20,540 bases of DNA. It comes from Legionellales bacterium. Lineage in GTDB: Bacteria > Pseudomonadota > Gammaproteobacteria > Berkiellales > Berkiellaceae. This document shows, one piece after another, positions 1 through 9,143 of this stretch (positions are counted from its first letter, which is position 1; each line of letters begins with the position of its first letter). The notes beneath the pieces were generated by a model. The model had not been told where the DNA came from. It worked only from the letters and a program-made list of their open reading frames with translations, and ran no database searches. The stretch spans positions 1-20,540 of the forward strand of contig JAHFQF010000013.1 in NCBI GenBank assembly GCA_023266435.1, in the 5' to 3' direction. A program made the translations under genes and the position numbers.

Positions 1-1
1 G

Positions 2-1030
2 GTGTTGGGATTAGGGGTTTCTTGGCAAACGGCACTTGGGGCTGTTTTTATATCCAGTGTTTTGTTTATCGCCCTCAGCTTCTTCAAGATTCGCGAATGG
101 GTCATTAATAGCATTCCACAAGCTTTACGCGTAGGGATAGGAGCAGGCATTGGGCTTTTTTTAGGACTGATTGCCTTAAAAAATGCGGGTATTGTCGTAG
201 ATAATCCAGCAACTTTGGTTGCCTTAGGGGATGTGACGGATCCGAAAACAGCACTGGCAATTTTAGGCTTCTTCTTAATCATTGGATTAGAAGCGCGTGG
301 TGTAAAGGGGGGTGTTTTAATCTCCATTTTAACCATCACGGGGTTGTCTTTCATTTTTGATCCGGCGGCTGAGTACCATGGTTTATTATCTGCACCTCCC
401 AGTATTCTGCCTACATTAGGACAATTAAACATTCAGGATGCTTTTCAGTTGTCTATGTTTGGTGTGATCTTTGCTTTCTTGTTTGTTGATTTGTTCGATA
501 CAGCAGGCACATTATTGGCTGTGGCAGAGCGTGGTCAGCTACTCGACAATCAAGGGAATTTGCCAAGATTAAAAAAAGCATTATTGGCAGATTCAACTGC
601 CTCTTTGATCGGTTCGGTCTTAGGTACATCAAGTACCACTAGCTATATTGAAAGTGGTGCAGGTGTAGCCGCCGGTGGCCGAACGGGCTTAACGGCTGTC
701 ATCGTTGGTTTGTTATTTATAGGCGCTTTATTTTTCTCTCCATTGGCTGCCATGGTACCCATCTATGCAACCGCTGGTGCTTTATTCTATGTAGCAGTGT
801 TGATGTTATCTGGTTTGACACGCGTGGATTGGCAAGATCTGACTGAAGCGGCGCCTGCAGCAGTGGTTGCTTTACTCATGCCACTTACTTTTTCTATTGC
901 CAATGGCATTGCCTTAGGTTTTGTTGCGTTTACGAGCATTAAAGTCATCAGTGGCAAACATCGAGACATCAGTCTGCCAGTCTGGGTATTGTCTGCAATT
1001 TTTGTTTGCAAACTGCTGTTTATTGACTAA
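2..1030 (+). CDS. NCS2-family purine permease (adenine/guanine/hypoxanthine type), 5' end outside window
   Basis: This is the C-terminal ~342 residues of an inner-membrane nucleobase permease that would import purines by proton symport. The reading frame is open from the first base, so the true start lies upstream; family members are about 430 residues, so roughly 85-90 residues are missing. Visible family hallmarks are SWQTALGAVFISS near the beginning, REW.I..IP, the charged stretch FLFVDLFDTAGTL around residues 160-172, and the conserved LGTSSTTSYIESGAGVAAGG block around residues 206-225, followed by further hydrophobic helices. These are features of the AzgA/PbuG/GhxP branch rather than the uracil/xanthine branch. 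The exact purine cannot be decided from sequence alone. The gene is followed by a 276-base gap, and no rho-independent terminator is evident directly after the stop. Confidence 0.9.
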   Translation: MLGLGVSWQTALGAVFISSVLFIALSFFKIREWVINSIPQALRVGIGAGIGLFLGLIALKNAGIVVDNPATLVALGDVTDPKTALAILGFFLIIGLEARGVKGGVLISILTITGLSFIFDPAAEYHGLLSAPPSILPTLGQLNIQDAFQLSMFGVIFAFLFVDLFDTAGTLLAVAERGQLLDNQGNLPRLKKALLADSTASLIGSVLGTSSTTSYIESGAGVAAGGRTGLTAVIVGLLFIGALFFSPLAAMVPIYATAGALFYVAVLMLSGLTRVDWQDLTEAAPAAVVALLMPLTFSIANGIALGFVAFTSIKVISGKHRDISLPVWVLSAIFVCKLLFID

Positions 1031-1054
1031 GACAAGCTACAAATTTTTAAAGAG

Positions 1055-1211
1055 TTACCCATATATAAATGCGTAGTTTATAGCAAAGCGGATTTAGCCA
1101 GATGAAGTTTTCCGAACCAAGGCATAGTCGATACTATTGTGAGGTGAGAAAGGCTACAGATGGTTAAATTTGAGCAGCTAGGAACATGCATTTCGAAGTC
1201 TCTTGGGTATA
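1055..1211. repeat. Palindromic interspersed repeat, copy A (MITE-like)
   Basis: This ~157-base element matches the copy at 11411-11574 along its whole length, with roughly 85% identity counted by eye and many transition differences. It shares the cores gcgtagtttatagcaaag and agatgaagttttccgaacc. Its right end reads tcttgggtata. Its left end is eroded (ttaccc, then about five bases missing relative to copy B). The centre (1124-1137) is a small stem ATAGT/ACTAT that corresponds to the apex of the longer imperfect hairpin described for copy B. It lies between the purine permease and the kdp operon and has no coding capacity. Confidence 0.85.
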
Positions 1212-1216
1212 AGTAT

Positions 1217-1240
1217 CTCGCCCCAGCCAATTGGGGCGAG
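1217..1240. promoter_or_regulatory. GC-rich perfect hairpin upstream of kdp operon
   Basis: Nine bases (ctcgcccca, 1217-1225) pair perfectly with 1232-1240 around a six-base loop. There is no T tract after the stem, so it is not a canonical intrinsic terminator. It sits six bases after repeat copy A and directly abuts the candidate -35 box of the kdp promoter. It could therefore be a terminator for the permease transcript, an operator, or an old repeat end. The structure is clear, but its function is inference. Confidence 0.55.
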
Positions 1241-1269
1241 TTGCGTCACGCTTGAATTCTGTCTAGCAT
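1241..1269 (+). promoter_or_regulatory. Candidate sigma70 promoter of kdp operon
   Basis: TTGCGT (1241-1246), a 17-base spacer and TAGCAT (1264-1269) lie 38 bases before the first kdp-operon start codon. The match to consensus is partial (3/6 and 4/6), so this is a tentative call. Confidence 0.3.
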
Positions 1270-1306
1270 GGAGCTAATGCCTCTGGTTTTTAAAAGGATG
1301 ATACCT

Positions 1307-1405
1307 ATGACAGATGTTCTATTGTTAGTAGGCGTGCTTCTGTTTTTCACTGTCTGTTTCAGACTCATCCGATTTTTTGATGCCTTGTCACGGAGTGAGC
1401 AATGA
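1307..1405 (+). CDS. Unnamed 32-residue single-pass membrane microprotein heading the kdp operon
   Basis: A 33-codon frame starts with ATG at 1307 behind a good ribosome-binding site (aaaggatg) and ends with TGA at 1405. That stop overlaps the kdpF start codon as ATGA (1402-1405), the classic sign of translational coupling. The product begins MTDVLLLVGVLLFFTVCF, giving one hydrophobic helix at about residues 3-20, followed by a basic/aromatic segment (RLIRFF) and a polar tail ending SRSEQ. Positive charge after the helix predicts N-out/C-in topology. I do not recognise a named family. Small anonymous membrane proteins do occur before kdpF in some bacteria, and KdpF itself is a ~29-residue single-helix stabiliser of the KdpABC complex, so an accessory role in the Kdp complex is a reasonable inference. 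Confidence 0.65.
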   Translation: MTDVLLLVGVLLFFTVCFRLIRFFDALSRSEQ

Positions 1406-1491
1406 ATGTTCTGTACTTAGTGTGCGGCAGTATTACTGTGGCTGTGTTGATCTACCTCCTGGTAGTATTGTTTAAGCCCGAGCGCTTTTAA
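1402..1491 (+). CDS. kdpF: Potassium-transporting ATPase small subunit KdpF
   Basis: This is a 29-residue single-span membrane protein, the usual KdpF length. It starts at the ATG overlapping the previous stop and ends with the typical tail KPERF. One hydrophobic helix covers about residues 4-24. KdpF is known to bind and stabilise the KdpABC potassium pump in the inner membrane. Its place, 23 bases before kdpA, matches the standard kdpFABC order. The gene is too short for most automated callers and is identified by position, length and the helix-plus-KPERF pattern. Confidence 0.85.
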   Translation: MNVLYLVCGSITVAVLIYLLVVLFKPERF

Positions 1492-1514
1492 TTTTTTTCT
1501 GGCAAGGATGCGCC

Positions 1515-3254
1515 ATGACAACCAATGCACTGCTTCAAATTACCTTATATTTTTTCGTGCTATTGATCTTAATAAAACCGCTGGGTTGGTACATGGCCCA
1601 AGTGTACCAAGGAAAATCTTGCGGTTTAAATGTGGTCTTAGGACCAATTGAGCGCGGATTGTATCGAGTATGCGGTATCCCTGCAAATCAAGAAATGGGT
1701 TGGAAACAATATTTAACAGCCATGTTGCTGTTTAATTTGCTAGGATTTTTGGCAGTCTATGTTGTCCAAAGATTACAAGCATATTTGCCACTTAATCCAC
1801 AACATTTTCCAGCGGTACCTGCTACGTTGGCGTTTAATACCGCGGTCAGTTTTTCCACCAATACAAATTGGCAAGCCTACGCAGGTGAAACCACGCTCAG
1901 TTATTTTACCCAAATGACGGCTTTGACTGTACAACAGTTCCTGTCTGCTGCAACGGGCATGTCCTTGTTGATTGCATTCATTCGTGGACTTGCGCGACGT
2001 GAAACTGAGCAATTGGGTAATTTTTGGGTAGATACAGTGCGAGGTGTTTTGTATATTTTATTACCATTGTCTTTGCTCTTGTCAGTATTTTTAGTCTCAG
2101 AGGGCGTGATTCAAAACTTCAAAGCTTACCAAACTATTAGCTTAGTTCAATCTTCAGCTGATATCACGAAGCAAACCATTCCTATGGGTCCAGTGGCATC
2201 TCAAGTCGCGATCAAAGCATTGGGTAGCAATGGTGGAGGGTTCTTCAATACCAATGCGGCGCATCCTTTTGAGAATCCGACACCTCTGACAAATTTTTTT
2301 GAAATGCTGGCCATCTTGATGATTCCAGCAGCGCTTTGCTATACCTTTGGCATACTCGTGAATGACAAGCGACAGGGGTGGGCCGTGCTCATTGCAATGT
2401 TGGTATTATTGCTACCTTTTGTTGGTTTGGCAGAGATTGCAGAACAACAGGGTAATCCAATGTTTACCAATTTAGGGGTTGATCAGCAAGTGCAAACAGA
2501 GGCTGCTGGTGGAAATATGGAGGGTAAAGAAACTCGCTTTGGCATTGTCAATTCAGCATTATGGGCTACCTTAACCACGGCATCTTCTAATGGCTCGGTC
2601 AACGCCATGTTGGATTCATTTACGCCATTGGGTGGTTTGGTGCCGTTGTGGCTGATGCATTTAGGAGAGGTCGTTTTTGGCGGGGTCGGTTCTGGATTGT
2701 ATGGCATGTTAATCGTTGTGATGACCACCGTATTTTTAGCGGGGCTGATGGTTGGACGTACTCCAGAATACCTGGGTAAGAAAATAGAGCCTTACGAAAT
2801 AAAAATGATAGCGATGGTGGTCTTGATTAGCCCAGTCATGATCTTGCTGATGACAGCCTTTGCAGTAGTCACGCCACTAGGCATACGGTCGCTTGGCAAT
2901 CCGGGAGCACATGGATTGAGTGAGATACTCTATGCGTTTTCTTCAATGGTCAGTAACAATGGAAGTGCTTTTGCCGGACTAAATGCAAACACACCTTTTT
3001 ATAACATATTGGGTGGCATTGCTATGTGGATTGGACGATATTGGATAGCTATACCGATATTGGCTATCGCAGGCTCTTTGGCGAAGAAAAAGCTCATTCC
3101 AAGCAGCTCAGGTACATTAGCAACACACACTCCTTTATTCATTATGTTACTAATTGGCGTCATTATTTTGTTAGGTGCTGTGTCTTTCTTGCCTGTTTTA
3201 GCATTAGGTCCTATCGCCGAACATTTAATTTTGGGAGGGCATCATGGGCTCTAA
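1515..3254 (+). CDS. kdpA: Potassium-transporting ATPase potassium-binding subunit KdpA
   Basis: KdpA is the channel-like subunit of the KdpFABC high-affinity K+ pump; it belongs to the superfamily of K+ transporters and selects K+ at the periplasmic face. The 579-residue length is close to the family norm (~560). All four pseudo-repeat selectivity segments are visible: NTAVSFSTNTNWQAY starting at residue 108, GSNGGGFFNTNAAHPF at 237, TASSNGS at 355-361 and VSNNGSAFAG at 479-488. About ten hydrophobic segments are present. The start at 1515 has an aaggatg ribosome-binding site. The 3' end overlaps kdpB by 11 bases, which suggests translational coupling. Confidence 0.97.
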   Translation: MTTNALLQITLYFFVLLILIKPLGWYMAQVYQGKSCGLNVVLGPIERGLYRVCGIPANQEMGWKQYLTAMLLFNLLGFLAVYVVQRLQAYLPLNPQHFPAVPATLAFNTAVSFSTNTNWQAYAGETTLSYFTQMTALTVQQFLSAATGMSLLIAFIRGLARRETEQLGNFWVDTVRGVLYILLPLSLLLSVFLVSEGVIQNFKAYQTISLVQSSADITKQTIPMGPVASQVAIKALGSNGGGFFNTNAAHPFENPTPLTNFFEMLAILMIPAALCYTFGILVNDKRQGWAVLIAMLVLLLPFVGLAEIAEQQGNPMFTNLGVDQQVQTEAAGGNMEGKETRFGIVNSALWATLTTASSNGSVNAMLDSFTPLGGLVPLWLMHLGEVVFGGVGSGLYGMLIVVMTTVFLAGLMVGRTPEYLGKKIEPYEIKMIAMVVLISPVMILLMTAFAVVTPLGIRSLGNPGAHGLSEILYAFSSMVSNNGSAFAGLNANTPFYNILGGIAMWIGRYWIAIPILAIAGSLAKKKLIPSSSGTLATHTPLFIMLLIGVIILLGAVSFLPVLALGPIAEHLILGGHHGL

Positions 3255-5316
3255 AGTGCAAGGACGCTCTTTATGGGATAGAAAAATCATTGGATCAGCT
3301 TTGAGAGAAGCTTTTTTCAAATTAACACCGACGCATCAATTACGTAATCCAGTAATGTTTACAGTGTACATTGCCTCCGTTTTAACCACAGTGCTGTTTA
3401 TTCAGGCCATTGTTGGTCATTTGGATATGCGTGCAGGTTTTATGCTTATGGTGACCATGGGTTTGTGGTTTACCGTGTATTTTGCTAATTTTTCTGAGGC
3501 CATGGCCGAGGGGCGTGGGAAAGCGCAAGCGCAATCCTTGAGAAAAGTGCAACGTGAAATTCAAGCTAAAAGATTGTCTGCGCCAGAGAGAGATGCAAAG
3601 ATTACGGTGATTCCTTCAGAAAAACTCTGTATTGGAGATATCATTTTAGTAGAAGCAGGCGATTTTATTCCCAGTGATGGTGAGGTCATTGAAGGCATTG
3701 CCTCAGTGAATGAAAGTGCTGTGACTGGAGAGAGTGCACCTGTGATTCGAGAAAGTGGTGGGGATCGCAGCAGTGTCACTGGCGGGACTCAGGTCATATC
3801 AGATTGGTTACTAGTTCGTGTTGCTGCGAATCCTGGTGAAACTTTTTTAGATAAAATGATTGCTTTGGTAGAGGGTGCAAAGCGCCATAAGACTCCCAAT
3901 GAGTTGGCGCTCACCATTTTATTGGCTGCCATGACCATTGTTTTTTTAATTGTTTGTGCAACTTTGCTGCCTTTTTCAATTTATAGCGTATTAGCAGCAG
4001 ACTCGGGAGAGGTAGTGAGTATCACTGTCTTATTGGCACTGTTTGTTTGCTTAGCGCCCACTACCATTGGTGGATTATTGTCTGCCATTGGGATAGCAGG
4101 AATGGATCGCATGATCCAAGCCAATGTCATTGCCTTGTCAGGGCGTGCAGTAGAGGCGGCCGGGGATGTAGACGTGTTACTTTTGGATAAAACCGGGACT
4201 ATTACTTTGGGAAATCGTCAAGCCACAGAGTTTATTCCTGCTGACGGCGTGGCCATGGAAACATTAGCCGATGCAGCACAATTGGCTTCTTTGGCAGATG
4301 AAACGCCTGAGGGTAGAAGTATTGTCGTTTTAGCCAAAGAAAAATACGGACTGCGAGGCCGAGAAATTACCAAGCTAGGTGCAACTTTTATTCCTTTTAC
4401 TGCGGAGACTCGCATGAGTGGTGCGAATCTACCGGGGCGTCAAATTCGTAAAGGCGCCTCGGAAGCTGTCGAATCTTATGTCAAAGAAATGGGGGGGATT
4501 TTTCCAGAATCTGTGCAAAAAAGCGTAGAGCAAATTTCTCGCAAAGGAGGCACAGCGCTGGTTGTGACTGAGGGAAAAAGTGTATTGGGTGTGATTTATC
4601 TAAAAGACATTGTCAAAGGTGGGATGCGAGAACGTTTTGCGCAATTGCGTCAAATGGGCATTAAAACCATTATGATTACTGGCGATAATCCTTTGACAGC
4701 AGAGGCCATTGCTAAAGAAGCCGGTGTAGATGAATTTTTTGCGAATTCTCGGCCTGAGGATAAACTCAAGCTCATTCGAAAATTACAGTCAGAAGGGCAT
4801 TTGGTTGCCATGACTGGAGATGGTACTAATGATGCACCGGCATTGGCACAGGCTGATGTGGCGGTTGCAATGAATACAGGGACACAAGCAGCTAAAGAAG
4901 CGGGCAACTTAGTCGATCTAGATTCTAATCCTACTAAATTGATTGAGGTGGTAGAAATTGGCAAGCAATTGTTAATGACTCGAGGCGCCCTAACCACCTT
5001 CAGCGTCGCCAATGATATTGCCAAATATTTTGCTATTTTACCTGCTGCATTTGCCAGTACCTATCCGGCGTTAAATGCATTCAACATCATGCACTTGGAA
5101 ACACCAGAAAGTGCCATTGTATCCACAGTCATTTTTAACGCCTTGATTATCATTTTTTTAGTACCTTTGGCGTTAAGAGGGGTTGCTTATCGTAGAGTCA
5201 CTGCAGCACGTTTATTGCGAAGTAATGTACTGATGTATGGATTAGGCGGACTCATTGTCCCATTCATTGGTATTAAAGGGATTGATTGGGTTTTAATGCA
5301 TTTTTTCTGGGTATAG
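3244..5316 (+). CDS. kdpB: Potassium-transporting P-type ATPase catalytic subunit KdpB
   Basis: KdpB is the P-type ATPase subunit that hydrolyses ATP and drives K+ import through KdpA. In the 690-residue product the key motifs are intact: TGES at 161-164 (S164 corresponds to the inhibitory phosphorylation serine S162 of E. coli KdpB), DKTGT with the phosphorylated aspartate at D315, and the hinge GDGTND at 525-530. The SVTGGTQV and PTTIGGLLSAIG segments are also typical of KdpB. The start ATG at 3244 follows a gggagg ribosome-binding site inside the end of kdpA. kdpC begins 17 bases after the stop. The protein appears complete and functional. Confidence 0.97.
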   Translation: MGSKVQGRSLWDRKIIGSALREAFFKLTPTHQLRNPVMFTVYIASVLTTVLFIQAIVGHLDMRAGFMLMVTMGLWFTVYFANFSEAMAEGRGKAQAQSLRKVQREIQAKRLSAPERDAKITVIPSEKLCIGDIILVEAGDFIPSDGEVIEGIASVNESAVTGESAPVIRESGGDRSSVTGGTQVISDWLLVRVAANPGETFLDKMIALVEGAKRHKTPNELALTILLAAMTIVFLIVCATLLPFSIYSVLAADSGEVVSITVLLALFVCLAPTTIGGLLSAIGIAGMDRMIQANVIALSGRAVEAAGDVDVLLLDKTGTITLGNRQATEFIPADGVAMETLADAAQLASLADETPEGRSIVVLAKEKYGLRGREITKLGATFIPFTAETRMSGANLPGRQIRKGASEAVESYVKEMGGIFPESVQKSVEQISRKGGTALVVTEGKSVLGVIYLKDIVKGGMRERFAQLRQMGIKTIMITGDNPLTAEAIAKEAGVDEFFANSRPEDKLKLIRKLQSEGHLVAMTGDGTNDAPALAQADVAVAMNTGTQAAKEAGNLVDLDSNPTKLIEVVEIGKQLLMTRGALTTFSVANDIAKYFAILPAAFASTYPALNAFNIMHLETPESAIVSTVIFNALIIIFLVPLALRGVAYRRVTAARLLRSNVLMYGLGGLIVPFIGIKGIDWVLMHFFWV

Positions 5317-5333
5317 ACGTTTAGGAAACCATT

Positions 5334-5918
5334 ATGTTCTCGGCAATAATCAACCAACTTAAAATTGGCTTTTTGCTATTAGTTTCAATGACAATATTGA
5401 CGGGTGTTTTATATCCGTTGGGTATTACTGGATTGGCGCAATATTTTTTTCCTGAAGAGGCGAATGGCAGTTTAATTCAAGATGCAGAAAAAGTTATCGG
5501 CTCGCGCTGGATTTGCCAAGCTTTCAGTGCGCCAAAGTATTTTTGGGGGCGTCCTTCTGCAACACTGGCTGTGCCTTATGATGCAGCTTACTCTACGGGT
5601 TCAAACAGTGGTCCTTCAAATCCAGCGTTTTTATCCACAGTAAGGGAGCGTGTAGCAAAATTTCATCAGATTGATAAGGGCCATGCTTTAGTACCTGTTG
5701 AGTTGGTAACTGCTTCAGGTAGTGGCTTAGATCCCGAGATTAGCCCTGTGGCTGCTTTTTATCAAGTGCCTCGTATTGCTAAAGCACGAGGTATTTCAGA
5801 GGAAGCAGTGCGTGCTTTAATTCAAGATCACTTAGTCAAACGTACATTTGGAGTGCTTGGTGAGCCACGAGTCAATGTACTGTTACTTAACCTTTCTTTG
5901 AATGATTTAAGTCAATAA
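5334..5918 (+). CDS. kdpC: Potassium-transporting ATPase subunit KdpC
   Basis: KdpC is the single-span subunit that joins KdpA and KdpB and raises ATP affinity. The 194-residue product has one N-terminal transmembrane helix (about residues 11-31) and a soluble periplasmic domain. Family motifs are present: GR.S in the WGRPSATL region, GSNSGPSNP near the middle, and the LVTASGSGLDPEISPVAA block followed by QVPRIAKARG. A ribosome-binding site (tagga) precedes the ATG by seven bases. It follows kdpB closely and runs into kdpD with one intervening base, so it is part of the same transcript. Confidence 0.96.
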   Translation: MFSAIINQLKIGFLLLVSMTILTGVLYPLGITGLAQYFFPEEANGSLIQDAEKVIGSRWICQAFSAPKYFWGRPSATLAVPYDAAYSTGSNSGPSNPAFLSTVRERVAKFHQIDKGHALVPVELVTASGSGLDPEISPVAAFYQVPRIAKARGISEEAVRALIQDHLVKRTFGVLGEPRVNVLLLNLSLNDLSQ

Positions 5919-5919
5919 A

Positions 5920-7890
5920 ATGTCCGAACAACAACGTCCTGATCCAGAAACTTTACTACAGCGGGTTCAAGAAGAAGAACGCAAAGCCAAGCGTGGTAAG
6001 CTAAAAATTTATTTAGGGGCAGCGCCCGGTGTTGGAAAAACATACACCATGCTACAAGATGCTCTAGCGCAGCGTGCGCAAGGTCTGGATGTGGTTGTTG
6101 GGGTGGTAGAATCTCACGGTCGTCAAGAAATTGAAGCGTTATTAAAAAATATAGAAATTTTACCTAAACAAAGTGTGCATTATCGTGAAATAGATCTACT
6201 CGAATTTGATTTAGACAATGCTTTAAAAAGACATCCCGCTTTGATACTCATGGATGAAATGGCGCATGCGAATGCGCCAGGTTTACGGCATATAAAGCGT
6301 TGGCAGGATATCAAAGAAATCCTCGATCGGGGTATTGATGTGTATACAACACTCAATGTTCAGCACATCGAGAGTTTGAATGATGATGTAGCCCAAATTA
6401 TTCGTGCACCTATTAAGGAAACGGTGCCAGACTCAATGTTGGAAATGGCGGATACGATAGAGTTGGTGGATTTGCCGCCAGAAGATTTATTAAAGCGTTT
6501 ACAAGAAGGTAAGGTCTATATTTCTAAGCAAGCAGCGCTAGCTAAGGAGCATTTTTTCCTTAAAGGTAATCTGATTGCACTGCGAGAGTTAGCTTTACGT
6601 ACCACAGCGGAACGCGTGGGCGCACAAGTTTTATTTTATCGGCAGGGAGAAGGTATAAATCATATTTGGGCGACTACTGATAAGATTTTAGTGTGCGTGG
6701 GTCCAGGCCCTGAATCTAGAAAGTTGATTCGTTCAGCACGACGAATGGCTGCTAGTCTGCAGGCAGAATGGATTGCGGTGTATGTCGATCGCTTGCAACT
6801 ACGTCCCTCCACAGAGTCACGTAATCAAGCCATTCGTAATTTGCGGTTGGCTGAGCAATTGGGGGCGAACACGCGCATTTTAACAGGATTTGATCTGGTG
6901 AATGAAGTGTTGAGTTTTGCGCGTGAACAGAATGTGACACAGATCATGATTTGGAAGCATATTCGCACACGCTGGCGTGATTCATTTTTCAGAAACTTAT
7001 CGGATGAGATGTTGAGGCACAGCGGTGAAATTGACATTTACATCATGACTGGTGTGGCGGATGAGATCAAACCTCCTAAGCCGCTCTCTTTAAAAGATCC
7101 CATTCCTTGGAAAATTTATGGTTTAGCGTTGGCCATGATAGGTGCCGTTACAGGCTGTAGCTTTCTGTTGGCTCCTTTTTTAAGCGCAGGTAATTTGATT
7201 TTAGTTTATCTGTTGGGTGTTACTGTTATTTCTTTATCTGGGCGAGCAGGGCCTTCTTTTTTAGCCTCTATACTCAGTATTTTGGCGTATGATTTTTTCT
7301 TTGTGCCGACTTTTTTTTATTTTCGTGTAGAGGATATAGAGTATATTTTTACGCTGATTGTGATGTTATTAGTAACACAAATTATTAGCAAGCTTGCCTT
7401 GTTTACTCGTCGTCAAGCTGCTGCTGCGAGGCATATAGAGCATCAGACTTCTACGCTCTATCAGTTAAGTCGACAATTGACTGCCACAGGACACAATCAA
7501 GAGCAACTGTTAGCAGCCAGCGTACGTTATTTGGCAGAAGTATTTGATAGTGGTGTGATGTTTTTATTGCCAGAAAATGAAGATCTCGTTGTTTATGCGC
7601 GCTTTCGAGCAGAGCAGCAATTAAGTACAGAAGAGAAAAACATTGCCCAATGGGTATATGATTTGGGGCAAAGAGCTGGGTTAGGTACAGATACTTTTCC
7701 AGCTTCCAATGCTTTGTATATGCCATTAACAGTTTCAAGAGGGACGATGGGTGTTTTACGAATTTTCCCCTTTAAAGCAGAGCATTTATTGCCTCCAGAG
7801 CAAATGCGCTTATTAGAAATCTGCATTAATCAGATTGCGTTGGTCTTAGAAAGAAACCAGCTGCGAGCACTCATTGAAAATGCTGCTTAA
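5920..7890 (+). CDS. kdpD: Short KdpD: potassium sensor protein lacking the histidine kinase domain
   Basis: This 656-residue protein matches the sensory part of KdpD (894 residues in E. coli). In order it has the N-terminal KdpD ATP-binding domain with Walker A GAAPGVGKT at 33-41 and the Walker B-like LMDEMAHAN at 110-118, a universal-stress-protein-like domain starting near residue 254 (DKILVCVGPG), a four-helix membrane block at about 395-490, and a GAF-like region at about 510-645. It ends ERNQLRALIENAA, the linker where the dimerisation/phosphoacceptor helix would start, so the H-box and ATPase domains are absent. No kinase remnant or kdpE lies in the 72 bases downstream. There is no clear ribosome-binding site; only one base separates it from the kdpC stop, so translation is probably coupled. 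Kinase-less KdpD forms are known in some other bacteria. Here it may control the pump by another route or partner with a distant kinase. Confidence 0.92.
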   Translation: MSEQQRPDPETLLQRVQEEERKAKRGKLKIYLGAAPGVGKTYTMLQDALAQRAQGLDVVVGVVESHGRQEIEALLKNIEILPKQSVHYREIDLLEFDLDNALKRHPALILMDEMAHANAPGLRHIKRWQDIKEILDRGIDVYTTLNVQHIESLNDDVAQIIRAPIKETVPDSMLEMADTIELVDLPPEDLLKRLQEGKVYISKQAALAKEHFFLKGNLIALRELALRTTAERVGAQVLFYRQGEGINHIWATTDKILVCVGPGPESRKLIRSARRMAASLQAEWIAVYVDRLQLRPSTESRNQAIRNLRLAEQLGANTRILTGFDLVNEVLSFAREQNVTQIMIWKHIRTRWRDSFFRNLSDEMLRHSGEIDIYIMTGVADEIKPPKPLSLKDPIPWKIYGLALAMIGAVTGCSFLLAPFLSAGNLILVYLLGVTVISLSGRAGPSFLASILSILAYDFFFVPTFFYFRVEDIEYIFTLIVMLLVTQIISKLALFTRRQAAAARHIEHQTSTLYQLSRQLTATGHNQEQLLAASVRYLAEVFDSGVMFLLPENEDLVVYARFRAEQQLSTEEKNIAQWVYDLGQRAGLGTDTFPASNALYMPLTVSRGTMGVLRIFPFKAEHLLPPEQMRLLEICINQIALVLERNQLRALIENAA

Positions 7891-7962
7891 AGCCGTGTAA
7901 CTATTCAAAGGACAATCACGACAGTAGCGTTCAAATAGTCTCAAATGAACCAATCCACTATG

Positions 7963-9048
<1,086 letters not shown>

Positions 9049-9143
9049 AGTTACACTCGTTTTCTTATTAAAATAATAGGGCCATTTTCCAACGAAATTT
9101 TAAAAAATTCAATTTTATCTGTGCAATCATAAAGAGGGACTGA

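Noticed and set aside
7923..7934. Twelve-base match in inverted orientation to 12695-12706 (ttgaacgctact)
   Set aside because: Chance 12-base matches are expected between two positions in a 20-kb window, and no flanking similarity extends it.
7891..7962. Possible terminator or kinase remnant between kdpD and the convergent gene
   Set aside because: Only a six-pair stem with a long loop and no T tract is present, and no frame resembles a HisKA domain.
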